Notes: generated by a model not told the origin, from the letters alone. Counted from the first letter of the stretch, positions 17,134 to 26,563 are shown. The stretch: DNA of 64,000 bases from Amnibacterium endophyticum (GCF_042680685.1 NZ_JBHUEA010000012.1:1-64000), one strand, 5' to 3'. Numbers and translations are program-made.

Positions 17134-17870
17134 CAGCGCCGCAGCGGCGCCTGCTCGACGCGGAGGACGACGTCGGCGGGGCCCCGGGGCTCGAGCGGGA
17201 CCCCGGCCGAGGCGGCCCAGGCGAGCAGGTCGTCGCGCGAGCCGACCTCCGCGCGGGTCTCCGCGAGGCGGCGCGTCAGCGCGCCCTTCGCGTGCTTGTT
17301 GAAGTGGTTCAGCGCGCGGCCCTCCGCGGTCTCCACGTGGAGCAGGGCGCTGCCGACGGGCGCGGCGCCGAGCGCCGCGTAGGCCGCGCTGCGGGCGTCG
17401 AGGACCCACTCCCCCGTCCCGGCGAGGGCGTCCGCCACGGCGTCGCGCCAGTGCGCCTTCAACGACAGCCCGGGCAGCGCGGTCGAGCCCGACAGCCGGT
17501 AGCGCGGGATGCGGTCGCCCGCCCCGAGCAGCCCGAAGAGCGCCGACGCGATGACGACGTGGCGCTCGATCCACGCGCGGCCGCCGTCGTCGAGGGATGC
17601 CGCGTCGAGCCCGTCGTAGAGCACGCCGGTGTACCGCTCGATGGCGGGCCGGGTCGGGCCGCTCGTCAGCACGCGGTTCCAGGCCGCCTCGTGGGCGTTC
17701 GTCCGCCCGAGCTTCAGGAGCGCGGGCGCGTCCTGAAGCGGCACGCGCCGCAGCGCGGCCGCGGCGGCACGGCGGCGTCCGCGCAGCGAGGGGAAGGACA
17801 GCGACGCGGGATCGAGCGCCCCGTCGCCGCCCTCCGACTTCGTCTCCGAGGGCGGCAGCAGGATCAGCAT
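17133..17870 (-). CDS. yaaA: Peroxide stress protein YaaA family (DUF328)
   Basis: 245 residues matching the YaaA/UPF0246 family: MLILLPPSETKSEGG at the start, RYTGVLYDGLDA, VIASALFGLLGAGDRIPRYRLS, and FNKHAKGALTR near the end. In E. coli the protein lowers free iron during hydrogen peroxide stress and binds DNA; the role here is inferred from the family. ATG start. It follows the ATP synthase operon in the same direction, but a long hairpin separates them. Confidence 0.9.
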   Translation of the reverse strand: MLILLPPSETKSEGGDGALDPASLSFPSLRGRRRAAAAALRRVPLQDAPALLKLGRTNAHEAAWNRVLTSGPTRPAIERYTGVLYDGLDAASLDDGGRAWIERHVVIASALFGLLGAGDRIPRYRLSGSTALPGLSLKAHWRDAVADALAGTGEWVLDARSAAYAALGAAPVGSALLHVETAEGRALNHFNKHAKGALTRRLAETRAEVGSRDDLLAWAASAGVPLEPRGPADVVLRVEQAPLRR

Positions 17871-17882
17871 CGGCGTTCTGGT

Positions 17883-17934
17883 CCCGTTCCGGACATCTGA
17901 GCCCGCCGCAGCGGGCTCGGATGTCCGGAACGGG
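17883..17934 (-). terminator. Long hairpin ending the ATP synthase operon
   Basis: A 15-bp outer stem (17883-17897 with 17920-17934), one mismatch, then an 8-bp inner stem (17899-17906 with 17911-17918) and the tetraloop CGCA. It sits 16 bases past the atpC stop on the minus strand. There is no T-tract. Confidence 0.75.
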
Positions 17935-17949
17935 CCCGGGTGGAACGGA

Positions 17950-18210
17950 TCAGGCGAGGGCCGCGGCGCGCGCCGCGATCGTCACCGTGTCGTTCTCGAC
18001 CGAGATGAAGCCGTCCTCCGCGTTCGCGGTGACCCGGCCGCCGTCGGCGGCCGTGATGCGCACCTCGCCGGCCGCGAGCACGCCGAGCAGCGGCTGGTGC
18101 CCGGCCAGGATGCCGAGCTCGCCCTCCTTGGTGCGGGCGACGACCATGCGCGCCTGCCCGGACCACACCTGCTCGTCGGCCGAGACGACGGTGACCGTGA
18201 GATCGGCCAT
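17950..18210 (-). CDS. atpC: F1Fo ATP synthase subunit epsilon
   Basis: 86 residues, the short actinobacterial form. It has the beta-sandwich domain (LTVTVVSADEQVWSGQARMV, KEGELGILAGHQPLL) and stops before the long C-terminal helices that inhibit rotation in E. coli. It forms part of the central stalk. The ATG start lies 2 bases after the atpD stop. Last gene of the operon. Confidence 0.95.
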   Translation of the reverse strand: MADLTVTVVSADEQVWSGQARMVVARTKEGELGILAGHQPLLGVLAAGEVRITAADGGRVTANAEDGFISVENDTVTIAARAAALA

Positions 18211-18212
18211 CG

Positions 18213-19670
18213 TCAGCGGTTCTCCTTCTCGATCTGCGCGGCCTTCTCCTCGACCATGCTGATCGAGCCGACGTTGAAGAACGCCTGCTCGGGCACGTCG
18301 TCGAAGTCGCCCTTCACGATCGCGTCGAACGACTCGACGGTCTCCTTCAGCGGGACGGTGGAGCCCTCGATGCCGGTGAACTTCGTCGCCATGTACGTGT
18401 TCTGCGAGAGGAACTGCTGGATCCGGCGCGCGCGGGCGACCGTGATCTTGTCCTCCTCCGACAGCTCGTCGACGCCGAGGATCGCGATGATCTCCTGCAG
18501 CTCCTTGTTCTTCTGCAGGATCTGCTTGACGCTCGTCGCGACGCGGTAGTGGTCCTCGCCCAGGTACCGCGGGTCGAGGATGCGGCTCGTGGACGTCAGC
18601 GGGTCGACCGCCGGGTACAGGCCGCGCGACGCGATCTCGCGGGAGAGCTCCGTCGTCGCGTCGAGGTGCGCGAACGTCGTCGCCGGCGCCGGGTCGGTGT
18701 AGTCGTCCGCGGGCACGTAGATCGCCTGCAGCGAGGTGATCGAGTTGCCGCGCGTGGAGGTGATGCGCTCCTGCAGCTGACCCATCTCGTCCGCCAGGTT
18801 CGGCTGGTAGCCCACCGCGGACGGCATGCGGCCGAGCAGGGTCGACACCTCGGAGCCGGCCTGCGTGAACCGGAAGATGTTGTCGATGAAGAGCAGCACG
18901 TCCTGGTTCTGGACGTCGCGGAAGTACTCCGCCATCGTCAGCGCGGACAGCGCGACGCGCAGGCGGGTGCCGGGCGGCTCGTCCATCTGACCGAAGACCA
19001 GGGCGGTCTTGTCGAAGACGCCGGCCTCCTCCATCTCGCCGATGAGGTCGTTGCCCTCGCGGGTGCGCTCGCCGACGCCCGCGAACACGGAGACGCCGCC
19101 GTGGTTCGCCGCGACGCGGTAGATCATCTCCTGGATGAGGACGGTTTTGCCGACGCCGGCACCGCCGAACAGGCCGATCTTGCCGCCCTGCACGTAGGGG
19201 GTCAGCAGGTCGATGACCTTGATGCCCGTCTCGAACAGCTGCGTCTTCGACTCGAGCTGGTCGAACGACGGCGGCGTGCGGTGGATCGGCCAGCGCTCGG
19301 TGACCTCGATCTGCTCACCGGGCTCCGCGTTCAGCACCTCGCCGATCACGTTGAAGACCTTGCCCTTGGTGACGTCGCCGACGGGCACGGAGATCGGGGC
19401 ACCGGTGTCGCGCACCTCCTGGCCGCGGACCATGCCGTCGGTCGGCTTCAGGGCGATGGCGCGCACCAGGTCGTCACCGAGGTGCTGGGCGACCTCGAGC
19501 GTGATCTCGGCGGCGTCGTCCCCGATCGTGATCGTGGTCTTCAGCGCGTTGTAGACCTCGGGGATCGCGTCGTGCGGGAACTCGATGTCGACGACCGGGC
19601 CGGTGACCCGGGCGACTCGGCCGACGCCCGGCTCGCGGGTCTCCGTCGGCTCAGGAGCGGTGAGCGTCAT
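18213..19670 (-). CDS. atpD: F1Fo ATP synthase subunit beta
   Basis: 485-residue catalytic subunit that makes ATP in the F1 head. The P-loop is GGAGVGKTV (about residues 165-173), GERTREGNDL carries the catalytic Glu region, and ALTMAEYFRD and MPSAVGYQPNLADEMG are the usual conserved stretches. It is 34 bases downstream of atpG in the same operon. Apart from a short N-terminal extension (TAPEPTETREPG) nothing is unusual. Confidence 0.98.
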   Translation of the reverse strand: MTLTAPEPTETREPGVGRVARVTGPVVDIEFPHDAIPEVYNALKTTITIGDDAAEITLEVAQHLGDDLVRAIALKPTDGMVRGQEVRDTGAPISVPVGDVTKGKVFNVIGEVLNAEPGEQIEVTERWPIHRTPPSFDQLESKTQLFETGIKVIDLLTPYVQGGKIGLFGGAGVGKTVLIQEMIYRVAANHGGVSVFAGVGERTREGNDLIGEMEEAGVFDKTALVFGQMDEPPGTRLRVALSALTMAEYFRDVQNQDVLLFIDNIFRFTQAGSEVSTLLGRMPSAVGYQPNLADEMGQLQERITSTRGNSITSLQAIYVPADDYTDPAPATTFAHLDATTELSREIASRGLYPAVDPLTSTSRILDPRYLGEDHYRVATSVKQILQKNKELQEIIAILGVDELSEEDKITVARARRIQQFLSQNTYMATKFTGIEGSTVPLKETVESFDAIVKGDFDDVPEQAFFNVGSISMVEEKAAQIEKENR

Positions 19671-19704
19671 GACTGGTGGTCCTTCCTCAGCTGCTCGGCT
19701 GGGT

Positions 19705-20601
19705 TCACGTGCTGGACAGCGCGTCCGCGCCGCCGACGATCTCGGAGATCTGCTGCGTGATCTCCTGCTGCCTCGCGTTGTTCGCGAGCCTGGTGTACTC
19801 GCGGATCAGCTTGTCCGCGTTGTCGCTCGCCGCCTTCATCGCCCGCTGCGTCGCCGCGTGCTTGCTCGCCGCGCTCTCGAGCATCGCGGAGTAGATCCGC
19901 GACTCGATGTACACGGGCAGCAGCGCGTCGAGCACCTCGGTGCTGTCGGGCTCGAACTCGTAGAGGGGCAGGACGTCCTGCTCCCCCGGCTCCTCGACGC
20001 CCTCGACGATCTCGAGCGGCAGCAGCCGCAGGATCTCGGGGGTCTGGGTGAGCATGGAGACGAAGCGGTTGTAGACGATGTGGATCTCGTCCACGCCGTC
20101 GTCGGCCGAGTCGCGCACGAACTGCTCGACGACCGCGTCCGCGATCTCCTTCGCGGTCTGCGCGTCGGGGTTGTCCGTGCCGCCGACCCAGTCGCGCTCG
20201 AAGGCGCGGCGCCGGAACCGGTAGTACCCGACCGCTTTGCGACCGACGAGGTAGGAGACGACCTCCTTGCCCTCGCCGCGCAGCAGCTCCGCGAGCTCCT
20301 CGCTCTTGCGCAGCACGTTGGCGTTGAAGGCGCCGGCGAGACCGCGGTCCGAGCTGAACACGACGATCGCGGCGCGGGTCGGGTGCTCCGACTCGCGCGT
20401 CAGGATGTGGTCGACGTTGGAGTACGTCGCCACCGCCGACACCGCACGCGTCACGGCGCGCGCGTAGGGCAGGCTCGCCGCCACGCGCTGCTGCGCCTTC
20501 GCGATGCGCGACGCCGAGATCAGCTCCATCGCGCGGGTGATCTTCTTCGTCGTCTGCGCGCTGCGGATGCGCCCCCGGTAGACGCGGACCTGGGCCGGCA
20601 C
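19705..20601 (-). CDS. atpG: F1Fo ATP synthase subunit gamma
   Basis: 298-residue rotor subunit. The conserved N-terminus QVRVYRGRIRSAQTTKKITRAMELIS and the C-terminal NARQQEITQQISEIVGG coil are both present. The ATG start lies 2 bases after the atpA stop, so the two are tightly coupled. Confidence 0.97.
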   Translation of the reverse strand: MPAQVRVYRGRIRSAQTTKKITRAMELISASRIAKAQQRVAASLPYARAVTRAVSAVATYSNVDHILTRESEHPTRAAIVVFSSDRGLAGAFNANVLRKSEELAELLRGEGKEVVSYLVGRKAVGYYRFRRRAFERDWVGGTDNPDAQTAKEIADAVVEQFVRDSADDGVDEIHIVYNRFVSMLTQTPEILRLLPLEIVEGVEEPGEQDVLPLYEFEPDSTEVLDALLPVYIESRIYSAMLESAASKHAATQRAMKAASDNADKLIREYTRLANNARQQEITQQISEIVGGADALSST

Positions 20602-20603
20602 GG

Positions 20604-22241
20604 CTAGCGCCGTCCGCGCGTGATCTGCGCCTGCTCGACGTCCTCGCGGTCCGCCGCCTCGAACGACTCCTTGCCCGCCGATGCGAGCGGCTTGCCCTCG
20701 CCGGTGGTGAACTGCCGCTTGAACTCGTCGACCGACTCGTCGAGCGCCTTCGCGGTGTCGTCGTCGAGCACGTTCGTCTCGCGCAGGGTGTCGAGCACCT
20801 TCGTGTTGTTCTTCAGGTACTCGATCAGCTCGCTCTCGAAGCGCAGCACGTCCTCGACCGCGACCTCGTCGAACTTGCCGTTCGTGCCGGACCAGATCGA
20901 GACGACCTGCTCCTCCACGGGGTACGGCGAGTACTGCGGCTGGCGCAGCAGCTCGGTGAGGCGTGCGCCCCGGGCGAGCTGGCGGCGGCTGGCGGCGTCG
21001 AGGTCGGACGCGAACATCGCGAACGCCTCGAGCGAGCGGTACTGGGCCAGCTCGAGCTTCAGCGTGCCGGAGACCTTCTTGATGCTCTTCACCTGGGCGT
21101 CGCCGCCGACCCGGGACACCGAGATGCCGACGTCGACCGCGGGGCGCTGGTTCGCGTTGAACAGGTCGGACTGCAGGAAGATCTGGCCGTCGGTGATCGA
21201 GATCACGTTGGTCGGGATGTACGCCGAGACGTCGTTCGCCTGCGTCTCGATGATGGGCAGGCCCGTCATCGAGCCGGCGCCGAGCTCGTCGGACAGCTTC
21301 GCGCAGCGCTCCAGCAGGCGGGAGTGCAGGTAGAAGACGTCGCCCGGGTAGGCCTCGCGGCCCGGCGGGCGGCGCAGCAGCAGCGACACGGCGCGGTAGG
21401 CCGCGGCCTGCTTCGACAGGTCGTCGAACACGATCAGCACGTGCTTGCCGTCGTACATCCAGTGCTGGCCGATGGCCGAGCCGGTGTACGGGGCGAGGTA
21501 CTTGAAGCCGGCCGGGTCGGAGGCGGGAGCCGCGACGATCGTCGTGTACTCGAGCGCGCCGGCCTCCTCGAGGGCGCCGCGCACCGAGGCGATGGTCGAG
21601 CCCTTCTGGCCGATCGCGACGTAGATGCAGCGGACCTGCTTGGTCGGGTCACCCGAGTCCCAGTTGGCCTTCTGGTTGATGATCGTGTCGATCGCGATCG
21701 CGGTCTTGCCGGTCTGGCGGTCGCCGATGATCAGCTGGCGCTGGCCGCGGCCGATCGGGATCATGGCGTCGATCGCCTTGATGCCGGTCTGCATCGGCTC
21801 CTTGACGCTCTGGCGCTGCATGACGCCGGGCGCCTGCAGCTCGAGGGCGCGGCGCTCCGTCGTCTCGACGGCGCCGAGGCCGTCGATCGGGGCGCCGAGC
21901 GGGTCGACCACGCGGCCGAGGTAGGCGTCGCCGACCGGGACCGAGAGCACCTCGCCGGTGCGGCGGACCTCCTGGCCCTCCTCGATGCCGGTGAACTCGC
22001 CGAGCACGATGACGCCGATCTCGTCCTCGTCGAGGTTCAGCGCGAGTCCGCGCGTGCCGTCCTCGAAGACGACGAGCTCGTTCGCCATCACGTTGGGGAG
22101 GCCCTCGACGTGGGCGATGCCGTCGGCGGCGTCCACGACGACGCCGACCTCCGTCGCGGAGGCGCGGCCCGGGTCGTAGGCGGCCGCGAAGTCCGCGAGG
22201 GCGCTGCGGATCGCGTCGGGGCTGATGCTGAGGTCGGTCAT
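20604..22241 (-). CDS. atpA: F1Fo ATP synthase subunit alpha
   Basis: Non-catalytic nucleotide-binding subunit of F1, 545 residues. The P-loop is GDRQTGKTA, and the conserved VGISVSRVGG and EAYPGDVFYLHSRLLER stretches follow. The start is ATG 22241 (MTDLSISPDA), with AAGGA about 8 bases upstream. The open frame continues 24 codons further up, but that part has no family similarity. The end is extended and charged, as in other Micrococcales. Confidence 0.97.
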   Translation of the reverse strand: MTDLSISPDAIRSALADFAAAYDPGRASATEVGVVVDAADGIAHVEGLPNVMANELVVFEDGTRGLALNLDEDEIGVIVLGEFTGIEEGQEVRRTGEVLSVPVGDAYLGRVVDPLGAPIDGLGAVETTERRALELQAPGVMQRQSVKEPMQTGIKAIDAMIPIGRGQRQLIIGDRQTGKTAIAIDTIINQKANWDSGDPTKQVRCIYVAIGQKGSTIASVRGALEEAGALEYTTIVAAPASDPAGFKYLAPYTGSAIGQHWMYDGKHVLIVFDDLSKQAAAYRAVSLLLRRPPGREAYPGDVFYLHSRLLERCAKLSDELGAGSMTGLPIIETQANDVSAYIPTNVISITDGQIFLQSDLFNANQRPAVDVGISVSRVGGDAQVKSIKKVSGTLKLELAQYRSLEAFAMFASDLDAASRRQLARGARLTELLRQPQYSPYPVEEQVVSIWSGTNGKFDEVAVEDVLRFESELIEYLKNNTKVLDTLRETNVLDDDTAKALDESVDEFKRQFTTGEGKPLASAGKESFEAADREDVEQAQITRGRR

Positions 22242-22272
22242 CGTCGATGTCCTTGCACTTGTAGTCGGAAGG

Positions 22273-23058
22273 TCAGCCGGCCAGCCGCTGGCGGAGGTCG
22301 TCGAGCCGGGCACGCACGGTCCCGTCGATCACCTCGTCGCCGACGGTGACGCGCACCCCGCCGACGAGGGCGGGGTCGATCACCTGGTTGACCGAGATTT
22401 TACGCCCGTAGGCGGTCTGCAGCCGGTCCGCGAGGGCATCCGCCTGCGCGTCCGTGAGGGGCCTCGCGACCTGCACGACGGCGACGAGGAGCCCGCGGGC
22501 CTCCGCCACGACCTGCTGGGCGTGGCGCATCCCCTCGACCGGCTTGCGGCCGCGGGGCAGGAGCACGACGTGCCGGACGATCTCGCGGGTCGCGGGCTTG
22601 GCGTCCGTCAGGACCGCGTCGACGAGCGCCGTGCGCGCCTCGGCGGGCGCCGCCTGCCCGCCGAGCGCGAGCTCGAGCACGCCGTCGGAGGCGATGGTGC
22701 GCTGCACCACGAACAGCTCGCGCTCGAGGCCGTCGCCCCGGGCGCCGGCGGCGAGCGCGCGGAAGCCGAGCTCCTCGATGCCGCCCACCAGGTCGTCCGC
22801 GTCGGACCAGCGGCCGGACACGAGGGCGGCGAGCAGCTGCCGCGTCTGCGGCTTGGACGCGGCGAAGACGCGCGAGACCAGGGCCTCGCGCTGCTCCTCG
22901 GGCACGCCGGGGTCGGCGAGCACCGCGGTCAGCTGGTGCGAGGAGGCGACGGCGCGCGCGGCCGCGAGCAGCTCGGGGCCGATCGCGGCGTCGGGCCGCT
23001 TCAGCGCCGTCAGCGCCTCCACGGCCCGGGCGGTCGATGCGCGGGTGGCGGCGCCCAT
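22273..23058 (-). CDS. atpH: F1Fo ATP synthase subunit delta
   Basis: 261-residue peripheral-stalk subunit that ties F1 to subunit b. It shows the actinobacterial Ala-rich N-terminal helical domain and the family's C-terminal VNQVIDPALVGGVRVTVGDEVIDGTV pattern. It is between atpF and atpA, 14 bases past the atpF stop. Confidence 0.95.
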   Translation of the reverse strand: MGAATRASTARAVEALTALKRPDAAIGPELLAAARAVASSHQLTAVLADPGVPEEQREALVSRVFAASKPQTRQLLAALVSGRWSDADDLVGGIEELGFRALAAGARGDGLERELFVVQRTIASDGVLELALGGQAAPAEARTALVDAVLTDAKPATREIVRHVVLLPRGRKPVEGMRHAQQVVAEARGLLVAVVQVARPLTDAQADALADRLQTAYGRKISVNQVIDPALVGGVRVTVGDEVIDGTVRARLDDLRQRLAG

Positions 23059-23074
23059 CAGCGCTCCCGTCCGC

Positions 23075-23638
23075 TCATCGGCCGGTGCCCGCGCGCTCGG
23101 TCTCGAGGTCGGCGAGGAAGCGGTCCACGTAGGCGGTCGCGTTCTCGTCCTTCGCGAGGTGCTGACCGATCACGCCGGAGGCGAGGTCGAGCGCCAGCGA
23201 GCCGACCTCCTGCCGCAGCTCGGACTGGGCCTTCGCGCGGCTCGCCTCGACCTGCGTGTTCCCCTGCGCGACGATGCGGTCCGCCTCGGACTGCGCCTGC
23301 TGGCGCGCCTCGGCGACGATGCGCTTCGCGTCGTCGCGGGCCTGCTCGCGGATGCGGCCGGCCTCGACCCGCGCCTCGGCGAGCTGGGCGTTGTAGCGCT
23401 CGAGCGCCTCGTCCGCCTCGCGCTGCGCGGCCTCGGCCTTCGCGATGTTGCCCTGGATCGCCGACGACCGCGCGTCGAGCAGCGCGTTCATGCGCGGCAG
23501 CCCGACCTTCCAGACCACGATCGCGATCACGATGAAGATGACGAGCGACCAGACGACGTCGTACAGCTCGGGGAAGAGCGGCCCCAGCGAGGTCTGCCCG
23601 CCGGAGGGCTCCGCCGCCATCAGGATGACTCCACCCAT
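23075..23638 (-). CDS. atpF: F1Fo ATP synthase subunit b
   Basis: 187 residues: one membrane helix (about 25-45, VVWSLVIFIVIAIVVWKVGLP) followed by a long charged coiled coil (about 55-165), the peripheral stalk. The N-terminus MGGVILMAAEPSGGQ allows an ATG at 23638 or the internal ATG six codons later; AAGGAC lies just upstream of the first. Confidence 0.95.
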   Translation of the reverse strand: MGGVILMAAEPSGGQTSLGPLFPELYDVVWSLVIFIVIAIVVWKVGLPRMNALLDARSSAIQGNIAKAEAAQREADEALERYNAQLAEARVEAGRIREQARDDAKRIVAEARQQAQSEADRIVAQGNTQVEASRAKAQSELRQEVGSLALDLASGVIGQHLAKDENATAYVDRFLADLETERAGTGR

Positions 23639-23672
23639 GACGAGTCCTTTCTCGGAGTTCGAAGGGGTGGGA

Positions 23673-23903
23673 TCAGGTGAAGATGAAGCCGGTGGCGATG
23701 CCGATGAGGGCGAGCGCCTCGGTGAACGCGATGCCGATGAACATCTGCGTCTGCAGGCGGCCCTGCAGCTCGGGCTGCCGCGAGGTGCCCTCGATCGCCT
23801 TGCCGACGACGATGCCGACGCCGATGCCGGGGCCGATGGCCGCGAGGCCGTAGCCGACCGTCGCGATGTTGCCGGTCAGGGCAGCGAGAACGGTGGTGTC
23901 CAC
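23673..23903 (-). CDS. atpE: F1Fo ATP synthase subunit c
   Basis: 76-residue hairpin of two membrane helices that forms the rotor ring. The ion-carrying carboxylate is Glu62 in FTEALALIGIA. The polar residues typical of sodium-driven c subunits are absent (GPGIGVGIV in helix 1), so proton coupling is expected. The start is GTG 23903, with AAAGGA 8 bases upstream. A long open frame running through from atpB is a shadow. Confidence 0.95.
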   Translation of the reverse strand: MDTTVLAALTGNIATVGYGLAAIGPGIGVGIVVGKAIEGTSRQPELQGRLQTQMFIGIAFTEALALIGIATGFIFT

Positions 23904-23974
23904 TGTCGTGTTCCTTTCATGGTCGGCGGGCGTCTCGCGCCAGCCGGGTCGGTCCGGCCCCCTGGGCCGGGAGG

Positions 23975-24796
23975 TCAGTGCTCCTCGGCGAGCGAGAGCT
24001 GGAGGTAGACGGCGGTGAGCAGCGCGAAGATGTACGCCTGCAGGGCGGCGACGAACAGCTCGAAGAGCGTGAAGGCGAAGCCGAAGACGAGGGTGCCGAC
24101 GCCGAACAGCGAGAGCAGGTTCGGCCCCTGCTGGAAGAAGAAGAACCAGGTCGCCGAGAAGAACAGCACGAGCAGCAGGTGCCCGACGAGCATGTTCATC
24201 GTGAGCCGGAGCGTCAGCGTCACCGGCCGGAGGATGAACGTCGAGAAGAACTCGATCGGCGTGACGATGAAGTAGAGCGGCCACGGCACGCCGGGCGGGA
24301 ACAGCGAGTTCTTGATGAACGCGCCCGGGTGCTTCTTCAGCCCCGCGTAGATGAAGGCGACCCAGGCGATCACGGCCATCACGATCGGCAGGCCGATGAC
24401 GCTCGTCCCCGCGATGTTGAGGAAGGGGATGACGCTCGTGACGTTCATCCCGATCGTCACGAAGAAGATCGTGGTGATCAGCGGCAGGAAGCGCCGGCCG
24501 TCCTTCTCGCCGAGGATCTCGTAGGCGATGTTGTTCCGCACGAAGTCGAACGGCAGCTCGACGAGCGAGGAGCCGCGGCTCGGCACGACCTTGAGCGCAC
24601 GGGTGCCGAGCACGACGAAGAGCACGAGCACGAGCATCACGAGCAGCCGGATGATCATGATCCGGTTCAGCGCGAAGGGGGTGCCGGCGAAGAGGACGAT
24701 CGGCGGGAAGAACTCGGCGATCGACGGTGCATGGAACCCGCCGCCGTCTTCGGCGGCCTGCAACAGGGTCAGGGCGTAACGCAGGGTTCTCTCCAT
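23975..24796 (-). CDS. atpB: F1Fo ATP synthase subunit a
   Basis: 273-residue polytopic membrane subunit that forms the proton half-channels. The essential Arg lies in TLTLRLTMNMLVGHLLL, and the last helices carry ALQAYIFALLTAVYLQLSLAEEH. ATG start. A TAGGCT -10 box 42 bases upstream indicates a promoter for the operon from this point. Confidence 0.97.
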   Translation of the reverse strand: MERTLRYALTLLQAAEDGGGFHAPSIAEFFPPIVLFAGTPFALNRIMIIRLLVMLVLVLFVVLGTRALKVVPSRGSSLVELPFDFVRNNIAYEILGEKDGRRFLPLITTIFFVTIGMNVTSVIPFLNIAGTSVIGLPIVMAVIAWVAFIYAGLKKHPGAFIKNSLFPPGVPWPLYFIVTPIEFFSTFILRPVTLTLRLTMNMLVGHLLLVLFFSATWFFFFQQGPNLLSLFGVGTLVFGFAFTLFELFVAALQAYIFALLTAVYLQLSLAEEH

Positions 24797-24838
24797 GGTC
24801 GTGGACGCGTCGTCGCATCACGCGGTCAGGGCGCCCCA

Positions 24839-24844
24839 AGCCTA
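24839..24844 (-). promoter_or_regulatory. -10 box of the atpB operon
   Basis: TAGGCT on the minus strand would give an atpBEFHAGDC transcript with a leader of about 35 bases. Confidence 0.4.
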
Positions 24845-24881
24845 GCGGACCGGCTCGCGCCCCAGGAATCGGGGGCGGGGA

Positions 24882-25310
24882 TCAGCGCCGCGGGGAGCCC
24901 ACGGGGATGCGGGCGCGCCCGACGACGAGCACGTCGACGACCAGCGAGGCGATCACCGTCGCGGCGACCGCGCAGAACAGGACGACCGGTTGCACCCACG
25001 GCTGGTCCCTGAGCGCGAGCATCGCGAGCAGGAAGACCACGAACTTCACGAGCCAGCCGCCGAGCAGCGCGGCGAAGAACGCGCTGGACTCGAGGCCGCC
25101 GAAGCGGTCGGCGACGAGCAGGCTGGCGGCGGTCACGCCGAGGAAGAGCAGGGCGAAGCCGGCCCCGACGACGCCGGAGAGGACGCCGGGCCAGCCGGTC
25201 AGGATCCCGCCGACGATCGAGGCCGCGAGCGCGATCGCCGCCGCCGCGATCGCGCCCTGCGCGAGCGCGCGGCGCATCACGCTCGACGCGGTGTCGAAGC
25301 CGCCGCTCAT
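24882..25310 (-). CDS. Small membrane protein upstream of atpB (AtpI-like position)
   Basis: 142 residues with four predicted membrane helices (about 15-37, 42-65, 75-97 and 105-128). It occupies the place of atpI/UncI, the accessory protein that helps c-ring assembly or Mg uptake. Sequence similarity to AtpI is weak, so the assignment rests on position and topology. ATG start overlaps the WecA-type transferase stop by 4 bases, so it is also coupled to that gene. Confidence 0.8.
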   Translation of the reverse strand: MSGGFDTASSVMRRALAQGAIAAAAIALAASIVGGILTGWPGVLSGVVGAGFALLFLGVTAASLLVADRFGGLESSAFFAALLGGWLVKFVVFLLAMLALRDQPWVQPVVLFCAVAATVIASLVVDVLVVGRARIPVGSPRR

Positions 25311-26563
25311 GCGGAGCGCTCCTTCGGCGAGGCCGGACGGTCGCGCGATGCGCGGTCCAGCGGGTCGAGCACCGCGATCTCCCTCGTCGTCGCCGCCTGC
25401 GGCCTGGTCTGCACCTCGTACTCCCGCCGCTTCCGGTGCGACAGCGGCGCGAGGGTCGCGATCGCGCAGACGACGAGCCCTCCCCCGATGAAGGACCAGG
25501 CGATCGTGAGGTCCGGCACGACGAAGAAGAGCAGGGACCCCACCGAGATCACCGCCGTCCAGGCGTAGAAGATGAGCGTCGCGTGCAGCCGGGAGTGCCC
25601 CATGTCGAGCAGCCGGTGGTGCAGGTGCTTCCGATCCGCGCTGAACGGGCTCTTGCCCGCCGCGATCCGCCGCACCACCGCCGAGCTGAAGTCGAGGACG
25701 GGCACGATCAGGATCGCGATCGGCAGCAGCAGCAGCATGAAGGACGGGGCGTACTGCGCCCGGGAGTAGCCCTCCGCCGTCTGGAACGTCTGCGGGGTGA
25801 TCGAGGTGGTCACCGCGATCGACGCGACGGCGAACATCAGCCCGACCAGCAGGCTGCCCGCGTCGCCCATGAACAGGCGCGCGGGGTGCCAGTTCAAGGG
25901 CAGGAAGCCGAGGCACGCGCCGCACATCGCGGCGGACAGCAGCGTCCCGAGGCTGAAGTAGCTGGAGGCGCCGGTGGCCTGCAGCAGCATGTAGCTGTAG
26001 AGGAAGAAGGCGCCGTTCGCGATCACCGCGACGCCGGCGACCAGCCCGTCCAGGCCGTCGATGAAGTTCATCATGTTCATCACGACGACGATGACGACGA
26101 GCGTGAGCGCGAGTGAGGACCAGGACGAGGCCACCAGGATCCCGACGTCCCCGCCGACGGGCAGGTCGGTGATCTGCAGGCCGCCGAGGTAGGCGAGCAG
26201 GCCCGCCGCGATCAGCTGGCCGATCAGCTTGGTCGTCCAGTCCAGGTCGAAGAAGTCGTCGAGCACGCCCATGACGACGATCAGGGTCGCGGCGCAGAGG
26301 ATCGCGATGATCTGCGGCTCGTTGCCCTGGAAGACCAGCCGGAACCAGTCCGTCCGGGTGGAGATCACCCAGGCGACGAGCATCGCCGAGAGCAGGCCCG
26401 TGTACATGGCGATGCCGCCGAGGCGCGGCGTGGGCCGCGTGTGCACGTCGCGCTCGCGGATCTCCGGGTGCAGCCGGAAGCGGATGCCGACCTTCCACAT
26501 GACGATCGACATCAGGAAGCTGACGACCGCGGCGATCAGGCCGACCAGCAGGGTGACGATCAT
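25307..26563 (-). CDS. Undecaprenyl-phosphate sugar-1-phosphate transferase (MraY/WecA family)
   Basis: 418 residues with about 11 membrane helices. It attaches a sugar phosphate, probably GlcNAc-1-P, to undecaprenyl phosphate at the inner face of the membrane, starting teichoic acid, arabinogalactan-like or other wall glycans. Motifs: VLDDFFDLDW (Mg-binding Asp pair), NMMNFIDGLDGL, LFMGDAGS and the HLHH motif in RKHLHHRLLDMG typical of WecA. The tail after about residue 365 is charged and variable. The ATG start overlaps tsaC by 4 bases. It sits between tsaC and the atp operon, as in many actinobacteria. Confidence 0.9.
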   Translation of the reverse strand: MIVTLLVGLIAAVVSFLMSIVMWKVGIRFRLHPEIRERDVHTRPTPRLGGIAMYTGLLSAMLVAWVISTRTDWFRLVFQGNEPQIIAILCAATLIVVMGVLDDFFDLDWTTKLIGQLIAAGLLAYLGGLQITDLPVGGDVGILVASSWSSLALTLVVIVVVMNMMNFIDGLDGLVAGVAVIANGAFFLYSYMLLQATGASSYFSLGTLLSAAMCGACLGFLPLNWHPARLFMGDAGSLLVGLMFAVASIAVTTSITPQTFQTAEGYSRAQYAPSFMLLLLPIAILIVPVLDFSSAVVRRIAAGKSPFSADRKHLHHRLLDMGHSRLHATLIFYAWTAVISVGSLLFFVVPDLTIAWSFIGGGLVVCAIATLAPLSHRKRREYEVQTRPQAATTREIAVLDPLDRASRDRPASPKERSA

